A stretch of DNA of 64,000 nt, taken from positions 1-64,000 of the forward strand of contig CAAGGT010000154.1 in the NCBI GenBank assembly GCA_900769465.1, given 5' to 3'. This DNA is from Bacteroidaceae bacterium (GTDB lineage Bacteria > Bacteroidota > Bacteroidia > Bacteroidales > Bacteroidaceae). The position numbers and the translations under genes are program-made. Shown here in pieces: positions 52,639 to 61,751 of the stretch (its first letter is position 1; every line of letters begins with the position of its first letter). The notes under the pieces were generated by a model that was not told the DNA's origin, ran no database searches, and was given only the letters and a program-made list of their open reading frames with translations.

Positions 52639-53742
52639 TCACACTTTAAGGAACACCTTCGTCCTGTACAGGAAATAGAGGAAAACCCAACAGACCAGCA
52701 TATAACAGCACCAATAACCCAGTGTCTGACAGTCGGCCGGCAGCAGCTTGAGCGCACCGCCAAAGAGCGTACCGACAGGCTTCTTGAAATCAAGGAATTG
52801 CTGTGCAAGATATATGGTTATAGAATTCATTCCAATGACACGCAACGGGAACACCAGACTGCGCAATCCCATCACATCGACCACAAGATAGAAGAATGCG
52901 AAAAGGGACAACGACCACCCGGCCGCACAGCACACGAAAGAGCTGCTCCACAGATTCTTGTTGATGGGGAAAACAAAATCCCACGCATAACCGACAGCAA
53001 GCAACAGGAGTGCAGCCAAAAGCATACAGCCCACCTTTCTGTAGCCCCCCGAAACCCGTGATGAACGCACGAACTCACCGGTAAATATACCACACAGCGC
53101 TGTCACCACAGCCGGCAAAGTGGATAGAATACCCTCGGGGTCATGTATCCCATTGTGCAGCACTCCCGGCAGCAGACAACGGTCGACATAACCGACAATG
53201 CAACCGTCTATGGAGAGGGACGATGCACCGGCGGGAGCATCGGGTGCAGCCACAAGTGCCAACAGCGCCCAATAGCCAAGCAATATGACAACTGAGAGAA
53301 CAGCCAACAGCCTGCGCTCCAGCCATACATATAGCAATGAGGCTATCATCCAGGCCAAACCTATACGCCCAAGTACACTCGCATAACGCAGGTTTTCAAA
53401 ATCGAACTGCAACAGGCCGTTGTATAGAATACCCAAGAAAATCAGTATCAGGGCACGTTTCACAACCCTCATAGAGATTTCAATCCTTGATTTTCCGAGC
53501 GACAATTGCTTTGCATTTGAAAAAGGAAACGATACACCCGCAAGAAAAAGGAAAAGGGGAAATATCAGATCATAGAATGTAAACCCGTCCCATGCAGAGT
53601 GCCCCATCTGCTCACCAACAAATTTCAGATCAGGAAAAAGTGATGCAAGAGATATAAGCACAACCTCGCCACCCATAATGAATGACATATCAAAACCACG
53701 CAAAGCATCGAGCGAGTAGAGACGTTTATCTTTTTCTTTCAT
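52639..53742 (-). CDS. Multi-pass acyltransferase, NagX/HGSNAT-like (DUF5009 type)
   Basis: 367 aa, about ten membrane helices. The N-terminal SLDALRGFDMSFI and HSAWDGFTFYDLIFPLFLFLAG segments are the family hallmarks; H48 lies where the acceptor histidine of human heparan-alpha-glucosaminide N-acetyltransferase is proposed. Likely transfers an acetyl group across the inner membrane to an amino sugar, as suggested for NagX. Probably cotranscribed with the nitroreductase gene, whose stop is 4 bases upstream. Confidence 0.85.
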   Translation of the reverse strand: MKEKDKRLYSLDALRGFDMSFIMGGEVVLISLASLFPDLKFVGEQMGHSAWDGFTFYDLIFPLFLFLAGVSFPFSNAKQLSLGKSRIEISMRVVKRALILIFLGILYNGLLQFDFENLRYASVLGRIGLAWMIASLLYVWLERRLLAVLSVVILLGYWALLALVAAPDAPAGASSLSIDGCIVGYVDRCLLPGVLHNGIHDPEGILSTLPAVVTALCGIFTGEFVRSSRVSGGYRKVGCMLLAALLLLAVGYAWDFVFPINKNLWSSSFVCCAAGWSLSLFAFFYLVVDVMGLRSLVFPLRVIGMNSITIYLAQQFLDFKKPVGTLFGGALKLLPADCQTLGYWCCYMLVCWVFLYFLYRTKVFLKV

Positions 53743-53746
53743 ACAA

Positions 53747-54382
53747 TCATTTGATTATCAAATCATCTACAATAACTTTAGGAACACAATGCACGCCATC
53801 CTTGCGGTAATAGGAATGGTCCTCGTCGGCTCTTATATCTACAAGTTTTATCCTTTCGGCACTCTTTCCGACAGCAAGCACTAGCAACGGGACGTATGGC
53901 AGGGCAAGGGCATCCACAAGCGCATCAGCATCAAAATCCATTATACACAATCCGTTAAGCCCCAACTCCACAGCCTGTAGCAACATACTCTGCGCCGAAA
54001 TACCGAGGTCGACATATGTACTTTTGCGAGGTTCTATTGTTGAGCAGACAACAATAAAGGCATTTGGTTCGTACCCCTTGGCCGGCAAATGAAGTTCCCG
54101 GAGAGCGGCACCCATTCTGACACAGGCGAGAACCTTTTGAGCCTCATCGGATGCTACAAGCCTGAAACGCAACGGCTGACGATTACGAGCAGAAGCCAAC
54201 TTGCCGTTCACTGCGACAATGCGGCGCAGCTGGTCGGCACGCACCATATAAGATGCATCATACCCCCTTGTGCTACGGTTCTTCACAAGCAGAGCCGACA
54301 GCCCGTCTTTTTTCACACTTGACGAAGCTGCCGAATTGGAACGGTATTGTTCCATCCTCTTTTCCAAATAGTTGTCGGCCAT
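53747..54382 (-). CDS. Nitroreductase-family flavoprotein
   Basis: 211 aa. FMN-binding segment KNRSTRGYD (34-42) and the GISAQSMLLQAVELGLNGLCIMD helix region. The substrate is unknown; such proteins reduce nitro, quinone or flavin compounds with NAD(P)H. Start 25 bases downstream of the tRNA-Cys terminator; no separate promoter visible, so it may depend on read-through. Confidence 0.85.
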   Translation of the reverse strand: MADNYLEKRMEQYRSNSAASSSVKKDGLSALLVKNRSTRGYDASYMVRADQLRRIVAVNGKLASARNRQPLRFRLVASDEAQKVLACVRMGAALRELHLPAKGYEPNAFIVVCSTIEPRKSTYVDLGISAQSMLLQAVELGLNGLCIMDFDADALVDALALPYVPLLVLAVGKSAERIKLVDIRADEDHSYYRKDGVHCVPKVIVDDLIIK

Positions 54383-54406
54383 AAAAACTGGTTATTTAAA
54401 ACAAAA

Positions 54407-54429
54407 AAAGAACTCCAAAGGAGTTCTTT
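54407..54429 (-). terminator. Terminator after tRNA-Cys
   Basis: AAAGAACTCC-AAA-GGAGTTCTTT with a long U-run on the minus strand. It is located between the tRNA and the nitroreductase start codon. Confidence 0.8.
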
Positions 54430-54430
54430 G

Positions 54431-54502
54431 AGGTACCTGGCGGATTCGAACCGCCGTACATGGTTTTGCAGACCACTGACTAAGCCACTCATCCAAGGTA
54501 CC
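54431..54502 (-). tRNA. tRNA-Cys (anticodon GCA)
   Basis: 72 nt. Acceptor GGTACCT/AGGTACC, anticodon loop CTGCAAA giving GCA, T arm GGCGG-TTCGAAT-CCGCC, discriminator U73 as required for cysteine identity. CCA not encoded. Confidence 0.96.
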
Positions 54503-54536
54503 GGAAACTTTTGCGACCAAGCGCTTTAAGCGATGA

Positions 54537-54567
54537 CAAAGGTAAGACATTTTTTGTGAAGAACAAA
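54537..54567 (-). promoter_or_regulatory. Consensus promoter of tRNA-Cys
   Basis: Minus-strand TTTG (54567-54564), exactly 19 bases, TACCTTTG (54544-54537). Same two boxes and spacing as the tRNA-Glu promoter. Leader about 28 nt. Confidence 0.8.
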
Positions 54568-54650
54568 CAATGGAGGCCATTTTTTAACCTTTTATATGAC
54601 ATTTCACCAATTATTTTATCCGCAAAGGCCATTTTTATACTTTTATATCC

Positions 54651-54658
54651 TATCTTCG
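54651..54658 (+). promoter_or_regulatory. Candidate -7 element for tilS
   Basis: TATCTTCG, one base off TAnnTTTG, 15 bases before the tilS ATG; implies a very short leader. Confidence 0.35.
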
Positions 54659-54673
54659 CGACAAAATGAAACA

Positions 54674-55987
54674 ATGATATACAAGGTCCAGAGATATATT
54701 GACGGGAACGGACTACTGAAACAGGGTGACAAGGTTCTCGTTGCAATCAGCGGAGGAGCAGATTCCGTCGCACTCCTTGTCGTGCTTTGCAGACTCGGCT
54801 ACAGATGCGAAGCCATACATTGTAATTTCCATCTCCGCGACGAGGAGAGTAACCGAGACGAACAATTCACAAAAGAGCTGTGCAACAGATTGGGTGTCGG
54901 ACTGCATACCATACACTTTGACACAAAAGAGTATGCCAAGCAGAAAGGCATCTCCATTGAAATGGCCGCTCGCGAACAACGCTATACCGCATTCGAGGAG
55001 TATAGGGCCTCGACAGGCGCACAGGCCATTGCCGTGGCCCATCATCGCGATGATTCGGCAGAGACACTGCTCTTGAACCTGACACGCGGAACCGGAATAA
55101 AAGGATTGAGAGGCATACAGCCCAGGAACGGATATATCATCCGCCCGTTGCTTTGTGTGGGGCGCGATGAAATCATCGATTACATCAAGTGGCGTGGCGA
55201 ATCATATGTCACAGACAGCACCAATCTCACCTGCGACTACACACGCAACAAAATAAGACTGGAGATTATTCCCAGACTTGCCGAAATCAACCCGTCAATA
55301 CTGACTGCACTTTCAGCAACGGCACGGCGTATAAGCGAGGCCGAGAAGATATACCGCAACGCCATTGAAGAAGCCATCAAACGCGTGAAAAAGGGGGACG
55401 AGATAAGCATAGAGGCCCTTGAAAAGGAGATTTCACCCTCGACACTATTACACGAAATACTCTCGCCACTGGGTTTCAACAGCTCGCAGATTGAGGATAT
55501 ATCGGGAGCAACAGGATGCGAAGGTGCAAGGCAGTTCCACACCCGGGAATGGAGTGTTGTCAAAGACAGGATGAAACTTATCATCACCCCCCGGCAGAAC
55601 GCTCTGCAAGAGAGCATATTATTACCACGCGAAGGCTCTGTTGAAACAGTATATGGTGTCCTGAATATTACCGAAACTGCATTCGACGGCAACGTACCCA
55701 AACAACGCAACATCGCAAGCCTCGATGCAGACAAGCTACATATGCCGCTCACGTTGCGGCAAACCCGTCAGGGAGACCGCTTTGCCCCATTTGGAATGAA
55801 GGGTACCAAACTTGTGAGCGACTACCTCACAGACCGCAAGAAAAGCCTCATTGAAAAGCAGGCACAGCTCGTTGTAACCGATGCAAAAGGTGAAATACTG
55901 TGGGTGGTAGGCGAACGTCCTGCCACGAATTGCTGCATCAACGGAAAGACAAATAAGATTCTTCGGCTTGTGTGGGAGAGGAAATGA
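54674..55987 (+). CDS. tilS: tRNA(Ile)-lysidine synthetase
   Basis: 437 aa from the ATG at 54674. PP-loop ISGGADS (25-31), AVAHHRDDSAETLLLNLTRGTGIKG in the N-type ATP domain, and a C-terminal TilS domain (RQGDRFAPFGMKGTKLVSDYL). Converts C34 of the Ile-CAU tRNA to lysidine, needed to read AUA. Its stop codon is immediately followed by the stop of the convergent Sel1 gene, with no space for a terminator. Confidence 0.95.
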   Translation: MIYKVQRYIDGNGLLKQGDKVLVAISGGADSVALLVVLCRLGYRCEAIHCNFHLRDEESNRDEQFTKELCNRLGVGLHTIHFDTKEYAKQKGISIEMAAREQRYTAFEEYRASTGAQAIAVAHHRDDSAETLLLNLTRGTGIKGLRGIQPRNGYIIRPLLCVGRDEIIDYIKWRGESYVTDSTNLTCDYTRNKIRLEIIPRLAEINPSILTALSATARRISEAEKIYRNAIEEAIKRVKKGDEISIEALEKEISPSTLLHEILSPLGFNSSQIEDISGATGCEGARQFHTREWSVVKDRMKLIITPRQNALQESILLPREGSVETVYGVLNITETAFDGNVPKQRNIASLDADKLHMPLTLRQTRQGDRFAPFGMKGTKLVSDYLTDRKKSLIEKQAQLVVTDAKGEILWVVGERPATNCCINGKTNKILRLVWERK

Positions 55988-57643
55988 TTATTTCCTCACA
56001 TCCTTGAGTGCCTCAATGGCATCATCGAATTCCTGTTCGGCTGCCATATTCCACAACTTGATTGCCTTGTCGCGATTCTTGTCAACCCCCTGGCCGTAGT
56101 AATAACATATTCCAAGATCATACTGTGCAGCAGCGTGTCCCTTCTTTGCAGCCTTCTCATACCACTCGACCGCCTTTGTATAATCCTGCGGAACAAATCC
56201 CCCTTTATTATAGTACATCGTACCCATAAGATATTGGGCGTTTACATTATCCTGCCCGGCCGATTTCTCACACCACTTGGCAGCAGTAGCCTTGTCCTCT
56301 TCAACGCCATGCCCCAAATAGTAACACTGGGCAAGATTATATTGCGCATCGGCATCACCGGCCTCGGCACCTTGAGTATACCATTTTACAGCCTCTACAT
56401 AATCCACCTCACCTACAAGCCCAAGATAATGGTAATTGCCAACCTTGTTATAAGCCGGAACAAATCCCATATCAGCAGCCTTGCTGTATCTTTCAAAAGC
56501 GATTCTCATGTTCATCTCCTCGGCATATTCAGACACTGAATATTCAGCAAGACAATATATTGCCTCGGCACAGCCAAGTTCTGCAGCCTTGTTGTAAAGC
56601 GCCATAGCCCTGTTATAATCAGAAACCGCTCCATCGCCCCAATAGTAACAGCCGGCCAATTGGCACATAGCATCGGGGTCACCACTCTTTGCAGCCTTGG
56701 CATACCACTCGGCAGCCTTATAGTGGTCCTCCTTGACTCCGACACCCGAATAATAACAACCGGCAAGGATGTATTGGGCATCGATGTGTCCTTGAAGCGC
56801 AGCTTTCTCGTACCACATTACAGCCTGTACCGTATCCTTTGCCACTCCGGTACCTTTGCAATAACTTTCGGCAAGAGCAAACTGTGCCTTTGCATTTCCC
56901 TGAGTTGCCGATTTCTTCAGCCACACGACAGCCTTGTCATAATCCTGGGCAATGCCATCACCATAAGCATAGGACATAGCCACATTGTATTGGGCCGAAT
57001 CCAATCCCTGCTCTGCAGCCTTCAGATACCAATAAAAGGCCTCATCACTGCTTTGTGCAACGCCTATACCATAGAAGAAACAATCACCGACCTCGTTCCA
57101 AGCAATAGGATATCCTTTTTCGGCTGCACGGTACAAGTAGCCGAAAGCCTTTACGGAATCTATTCCGACACCCTTGCCCAACTTGTAACAAACACCCAGA
57201 TTGGTCATTGCAATCACATTTCCCTGTTCTGCGGCAAGCATATACCATTTTGCAGCCTCATCGACATCGGGCTTTACACCATAACCCTTGTGGTAACAGT
57301 TGCCAATGTTGCACTGCGCCATATCATTGCCCTGTGCAGCCGATTTCCTGAACCATGACAATGCCTTGTTATAGTTCTGCCCGACACCCTTGCCCGAGAC
57401 ATAGCACGCACCAAGATTACACTGGGCAAAAGCATCACCTTTCTTGGCGGCACTCTTCCACAGTTTGACAGCATCGGTGTAATTGCCGGCATTGTATGCA
57501 TCAAGGCCGTTGAGATACTCTTCAGAGCGCAGCGTATCTGCCTTTTGCGGCACGTTGCAAAAGATGGAAGAGGCTGTAGCAGAGTGTGAAAGAAGCAGAC
57601 ACATGGCTACAAGCAACAGGTTCAGTATGGGTAACTTTCTCAT
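55988..57643 (-). CDS. Exported Sel1-like repeat protein
   Basis: 551 aa from the ATG at 57643; a GTG at 57652 (overlapping the upstream stop as GTGA) is the alternative. Signal peptide about 1-24 (ends ATA). The rest is about thirteen Sel1 repeats of 36 residues (AxxLGxxYxxGxGVxxDxxKAxxWYxKAAxxG) in an alpha solenoid, a scaffold for protein contacts. Most repeats carry a Cys at the same position (NLGACY, NIGNCYH, NLGVCY, ILAGCYY), which is unusual for a periplasmic solenoid. Directly downstream of the pseudo-protease/TPR gene. Confidence 0.88.
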   Translation of the reverse strand: MRKLPILNLLLVAMCLLLSHSATASSIFCNVPQKADTLRSEEYLNGLDAYNAGNYTDAVKLWKSAAKKGDAFAQCNLGACYVSGKGVGQNYNKALSWFRKSAAQGNDMAQCNIGNCYHKGYGVKPDVDEAAKWYMLAAEQGNVIAMTNLGVCYKLGKGVGIDSVKAFGYLYRAAEKGYPIAWNEVGDCFFYGIGVAQSSDEAFYWYLKAAEQGLDSAQYNVAMSYAYGDGIAQDYDKAVVWLKKSATQGNAKAQFALAESYCKGTGVAKDTVQAVMWYEKAALQGHIDAQYILAGCYYSGVGVKEDHYKAAEWYAKAAKSGDPDAMCQLAGCYYWGDGAVSDYNRAMALYNKAAELGCAEAIYCLAEYSVSEYAEEMNMRIAFERYSKAADMGFVPAYNKVGNYHYLGLVGEVDYVEAVKWYTQGAEAGDADAQYNLAQCYYLGHGVEEDKATAAKWCEKSAGQDNVNAQYLMGTMYYNKGGFVPQDYTKAVEWYEKAAKKGHAAAQYDLGICYYYGQGVDKNRDKAIKLWNMAAEQEFDDAIEALKDVRK

Positions 57644-57648
57644 TACAT

Positions 57649-59328
57649 TCACTCTTCAAGTTGTTTCAAAACAGTTCCGGCATCGGGGTGTCCCAACTCC
57701 ATGGCCCTCTCCAGGCTAGAACGCGCGTTTTCTTTTTCGCCCTTCTGTACATACATACGGCCGAGCAGATAATAGACATCGGGGGCCTGCGGTGCGAGTG
57801 TCTCGGCCTCTTTCAAGGTGCGGATACCCTCATCAAAAAGTTTTACACGATAACACAACACACCCTTTTCAATCTGATAGGCAACATTGTGGGGGGCCAA
57901 AGATATTGCGGTGTCGATATCATTCAGTGCCTGACGGTACATTTTGGCACCCAGTTCAGACTGCTCACGAAGATAATAGAACTCGGCTCCCAGAGTGCCG
58001 GCCATTATCTCCTCGTACCTGTTATAATCGAAAACAGCATCGCGGTACTTTCCTGCAGCAGCATTCACCAGGGCTCGGGTGAGTATATAGGGAGCATATG
58101 ATTTTACAAGCATAGGATCGTAACAAGCCACAGCGCTGTCAAGCATTGCCACAGACTTTTCATAGTTCTCCACCGCTCTGTAACACTGCGATGCCTTTGC
58201 AAAAACATCGGCACTTCGCATATCGGTTGCCGCAAGCTGTTCATAACATACTGCTGCAGCAGCAAAATCTCCTTTTGAACACAGGATTTCGGCCTTGCCG
58301 TTTATAAAAAGCGACTGACCATCGGCAGCGATAGCCTTGTCAATCTCCGAAATCGCATTTGCAAACGAGAGCATCGGGTGTGAAACGGAATCGCCACTTA
58401 AAAGTATTGTATTTATAGTCTTGGCCTTTCCAAAATGCACCTCGGCAGGGTTAGGGGCAAGCTTGAATGCCTTGTTCCATGATTGTTCAGCCGCATTGAG
58501 ATCACAAAGAATGACAGCCTCATATTCAGCCCTAGAGACATAACCCTCATAAGAATCGGGATACTGTGCAATGAAATCGTCAATGACATCCCTGTACGAG
58601 ATGCTGTCACCCACAATCGTCTGCATATATAGGCAAGACAATGCATCTTCCTTAACCTGCGGCAATGCTGTGCGTATACCCATTGAAGGATAATATCCTC
58701 TACCATATACAGGAACAGATACATTGAGCAACGAAAGCACCGATGCCCCAATAGCATAGCTGTTTACCGTATCACCGGCTGCTGCCGGTTGCATGAGCGC
58801 CACCAATTCACCCTTGCCGTCAACAAGGGGCAGAGCCAGGAAACGTTGCTCCATGGGCTTTGCCAGGGTATAATATGCACAGGAGTATATGGAATCGACC
58901 CGCTCTACAACTGCAGATTCCGTTATGCCATCCTTGCCGACGGCATAACCCAATACATAGAGACTCTCACCTGCCTCTACAGGTATTGGAGAGACATTCA
59001 GATGCTTCAGTTTCTTGTCGGCAGCAACACGCACCTTTATGCAGTCAAAGACATCGTTTACACCGACAATTCTATTGACCGGACGTGCAACACCTTTATT
59101 GTCAATGACAACGGCACTGTCTGCACCTACAAAAAGCGAGCGCGACGAGAGCAGTTCACCACCACCGACAAAAACAGCCGCTCCATTATGCAGCATAACG
59201 CCCTGCTTGTAGGTTACAATACTTGCAACGGCCTGATGGGCCTTCCCTACACTCTTAGGCAACTTGTCGGCGAAAGCAGCCACGACCGCCAAACAAAGAA
59301 CACAGAAAACAAATCCTCTTCTACCCAT
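57649..59328 (-). CDS. Exported TPR protein with a degenerate trypsin-like domain
   Basis: 559 aa. Signal peptide about 1-20. Residues about 25-205 follow the strand pattern of HtrA/trypsin proteases, but the catalytic His site reads LLSSRSLFVGADSAV (no His) and the Ser site reads LALPLVDGKGELVAL (no GNSGG/GDSG). So it should be inactive; related Bacteroidota proteins I know of also lack the triad. TPR-type helices follow (about 245-559). Likely a binding scaffold in the periplasm. Ends 5 bases before the Sel1 gene's ATG and starts 5 bases after rlmB. Confidence 0.82.
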   Translation of the reverse strand: MGRRGFVFCVLCLAVVAAFADKLPKSVGKAHQAVASIVTYKQGVMLHNGAAVFVGGGELLSSRSLFVGADSAVVIDNKGVARPVNRIVGVNDVFDCIKVRVAADKKLKHLNVSPIPVEAGESLYVLGYAVGKDGITESAVVERVDSIYSCAYYTLAKPMEQRFLALPLVDGKGELVALMQPAAAGDTVNSYAIGASVLSLLNVSVPVYGRGYYPSMGIRTALPQVKEDALSCLYMQTIVGDSISYRDVIDDFIAQYPDSYEGYVSRAEYEAVILCDLNAAEQSWNKAFKLAPNPAEVHFGKAKTINTILLSGDSVSHPMLSFANAISEIDKAIAADGQSLFINGKAEILCSKGDFAAAAVCYEQLAATDMRSADVFAKASQCYRAVENYEKSVAMLDSAVACYDPMLVKSYAPYILTRALVNAAAGKYRDAVFDYNRYEEIMAGTLGAEFYYLREQSELGAKMYRQALNDIDTAISLAPHNVAYQIEKGVLCYRVKLFDEGIRTLKEAETLAPQAPDVYYLLGRMYVQKGEKENARSSLERAMELGHPDAGTVLKQLEE

Positions 59329-59333
59329 TGTTA

Positions 59334-60080
59334 TCAGTCATTCAAATGGCGCTGACGGACAGCTTCATAAAGTATAACACCTGTTGCCACAGAGACATTG
59401 AGCGACTCTATATTACCGTATTGCGGTATGGCAACCCAATCATCGCACAAGGCGAGGTGTTCCTGTGGGATACCCTTGTCCTCGGCACCCATCACCACAC
59501 ATACAGGCTCATTAAAATCGGCCTGTGTATAGTTAATCTTGCCCTTTTCGGTAGCGCACACAACGCGTATGCCCGAAGCCTTCAGATATTTCAAGGTCTC
59601 GGTTATGTTCTTCTCACGACAGACCGGCAACAGATGCAACGCACCTGCCGATGTCTTTACAGCATCGGCATTTACCGTAACACTGTTGTGGGAGGGTATT
59701 ATTATCGCATCGACTCCGGCGCAGTCACACGTACGGGCTATGGAACCGAAGTTACGCACATCGGTTATACCATCGAGCAATACAAGGAATGGGGCTTTAC
59801 CTTCCTCGTAAAGAGTGGGAACAAGAGTATCCACCGTTGCATACTCCACTGCCGACATATAAGCAATGACTCCCTGGTGATTCTTGCGTGTTATGCGGTT
59901 GAGTTTCTCTACCGGCACACGCACCACCGGAATAGTGCGCCCGCGAAGGGCCGCAAACAATTCACGCGACAATTCACTCTGCAAATCGCGCTTTACCAAA
60001 ATCTTGTCAACCTCCTTGCCGGCCTCAATGGCCTCCAAAACGGCGCGTACGCCGAATATCATTTCATTTGCATTTACCAT
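59334..60080 (-). CDS. rlmB: 23S rRNA (guanosine-2'-O)-methyltransferase RlmB type
   Basis: 248 aa. N-terminal L30e-like RNA-binding domain (about 1-80: IFGVRAVLEAIEAGKEVDK) and a C-terminal SPOUT domain with NFGSIARTCDCAGVDAII, VMGAEDKGI and IPQYGNIESLNVSVATG. The family methylates G2251 in E. coli 23S rRNA; target here inferred. Distinct from the one-domain SpoU protein at 21977. Confidence 0.9.
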   Translation of the reverse strand: MVNANEMIFGVRAVLEAIEAGKEVDKILVKRDLQSELSRELFAALRGRTIPVVRVPVEKLNRITRKNHQGVIAYMSAVEYATVDTLVPTLYEEGKAPFLVLLDGITDVRNFGSIARTCDCAGVDAIIIPSHNSVTVNADAVKTSAGALHLLPVCREKNITETLKYLKASGIRVVCATEKGKINYTQADFNEPVCVVMGAEDKGIPQEHLALCDDWVAIPQYGNIESLNVSVATGVILYEAVRQRHLND

Positions 60081-60089
60081 AAGACTCTA

Positions 60090-61751
60090 TTATGATTGCG
60101 ACAGCAATAGATTGGCTGCATCAATAGCCGCATCGGTGAGTACCTCGCCACTCATCATCTGTGCTATCTCGCGCACCCTCTCCTGCTGTTCAAGTTCTAC
60201 AATTTCAGTTACTGTACCTGCCGCTGTCTCCTCTTTGTGTACCTTGTAGTGGCGTGAGCCCAGAGCTGCCACCTGTGGCAAGTGAGTAATGCTCAACACC
60301 TGACGGTTACAGCATCCCATCTGCTGCATCATACGGCCCATACGCTCAGCAAGTACACCCGACACACCGGTATCGACCTCGTCGAATATCAGCGCAGGCT
60401 GGCTGGTACCCGATGCCACAAGTGATTTGAGCGCAAGCATCACGCGTGCCATCTCACCGCCCGAAGCTACATCGCATAGCGGTTGGGGGGTGCTGCTACT
60501 GTTGGCGGAGAAGAGGAACGTGATGACATCGCAACCGAAAGGAGTGAAGCCTTCGGTCACTCCAAAGTCCACCTCAAAGCGTATCATGGGCATACCAAGA
60601 TTCACCAATATGGCAACCATCTCCTTTTGCAGATGCAGGGCACTCGCCTTTCGCACCTTTGTCATTTCTGCAGCAACTTTGGCAAGCTCCTTGCCAAGAG
60701 CATCTATGCGGTGTTCCACAGCCTTTATATCATCATCGCCACAGACAATCCCGTCAAGACGTGCGGCAAAATCGGCATCGACAGCCAACAGTTCACCCAC
60801 AGTCTCAACACGATGTTTCTTGAGCAGACCATATATCATAGCCAAGCGGCGCTCTACATACTCAAGCCTGTCGGGTGAATACTGCACGCGCCCGGCACGT
60901 TGCTCCATTTCACTGCAACAATCCTTGAGTTCAATATAACAATTCTCCAGACGGGCCGACAACTCACCTGCCGCACCATAGTGTGACGACACGCGTGAAA
61001 GCGCATTTGCCGATTCGCGCAACGCCTGCAAAAGGCTGTTGCCCTCACCATCTATCCCGGAGCAGGCACCATACAACGCAGCCTGTATCTCCTCGGTATG
61101 TGAAAGTTCGCTCAACTCCTGCTCCAAAGACTCCAATTCACCATCGGTCAATTTTGCAGCCAGCAGTTCCTCGTGCTGGAAGCGCAACCACTCCTCGTCG
61201 CGACGGCTGTTCTCCAGGCTCTCCTTGAGCCTCTTGAGTTCAGCATTCAATCCGCGATAGCTGTCGTAACGTTCCTTGTAATCATCAAGCAATGACTTGT
61301 TGTCCGACAGCATATCAACCACACGAAGCTGATAGTTCCTGTCGCCGAGCAACAGGTTCTGATGTTGCGAATGTATGTCGACCAGACGGGCACCAAGTTC
61401 CTTCAGCTGTGCTACCGATACCGGCGTATCGTTAACAAAAGCCCTGCTACGTCCCGAGGCTGCCACCTCGCGGCGCACTATGCACTCGCTGTCATAATCG
61501 AGGTCATTCTCCTCGAACCACCCCTGCAATGCCAAATCTGAGATGTCGAAACACCCCTCTATCACACAACGGTCGGCACCTTCACGTATTGATTTTGCAT
61601 CGGAACGTTGCCCAAGCAACACTGATATGGCACCCAGAAAGACCGACTTTCCGTGACCGGTCTCACCCGTAATGACAGAAAAGCCTGCGGAGAAATCAAC
61701 CTCCACACGCTCAATCAGTGCAAAATTACGTATCGATATATGCTTCAGCAT
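60090..61751 (-). CDS. recN: DNA repair protein RecN
   Basis: 553 aa from the ATG at 61751, sharing TGATG with the coaBC stop (a TTG one codon earlier is less likely). SMC-like ATPase in double-strand break repair: Walker A GETGHGKS (30-37; usually GETGAGKS), coiled coil about 150-370, signature DVASGGEMAR and Walker B LIFDEVDTGVSG. The Ala-to-His change in the P-loop keeps the GxxxxGKS pattern. 9 bases before rlmB. Confidence 0.95.
   Translation of the reverse strand: MLKHISIRNFALIERVEVDFSAGFSVITGETGHGKSVFLGAISVLLGQRSDAKSIREGADRCVIEGCFDISDLALQGWFEENDLDYDSECIVRREVAASGRSRAFVNDTPVSVAQLKELGARLVDIHSQHQNLLLGDRNYQLRVVDMLSDNKSLLDDYKERYDSYRGLNAELKRLKESLENSRRDEEWLRFQHEELLAAKLTDGELESLEQELSELSHTEEIQAALYGACSGIDGEGNSLLQALRESANALSRVSSHYGAAGELSARLENCYIELKDCCSEMEQRAGRVQYSPDRLEYVERRLAMIYGLLKKHRVETVGELLAVDADFAARLDGIVCGDDDIKAVEHRIDALGKELAKVAAEMTKVRKASALHLQKEMVAILVNLGMPMIRFEVDFGVTEGFTPFGCDVITFLFSANSSSTPQPLCDVASGGEMARVMLALKSLVASGTSQPALIFDEVDTGVSGVLAERMGRMMQQMGCCNRQVLSITHLPQVAALGSRHYKVHKEETAAGTVTEIVELEQQERVREIAQMMSGEVLTDAAIDAANLLLSQS

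Noticed and set aside
57649..59328. Active serine protease
   Set aside because: The strand pattern is trypsin-like, but neither the catalytic histidine nor the serine motif is present.
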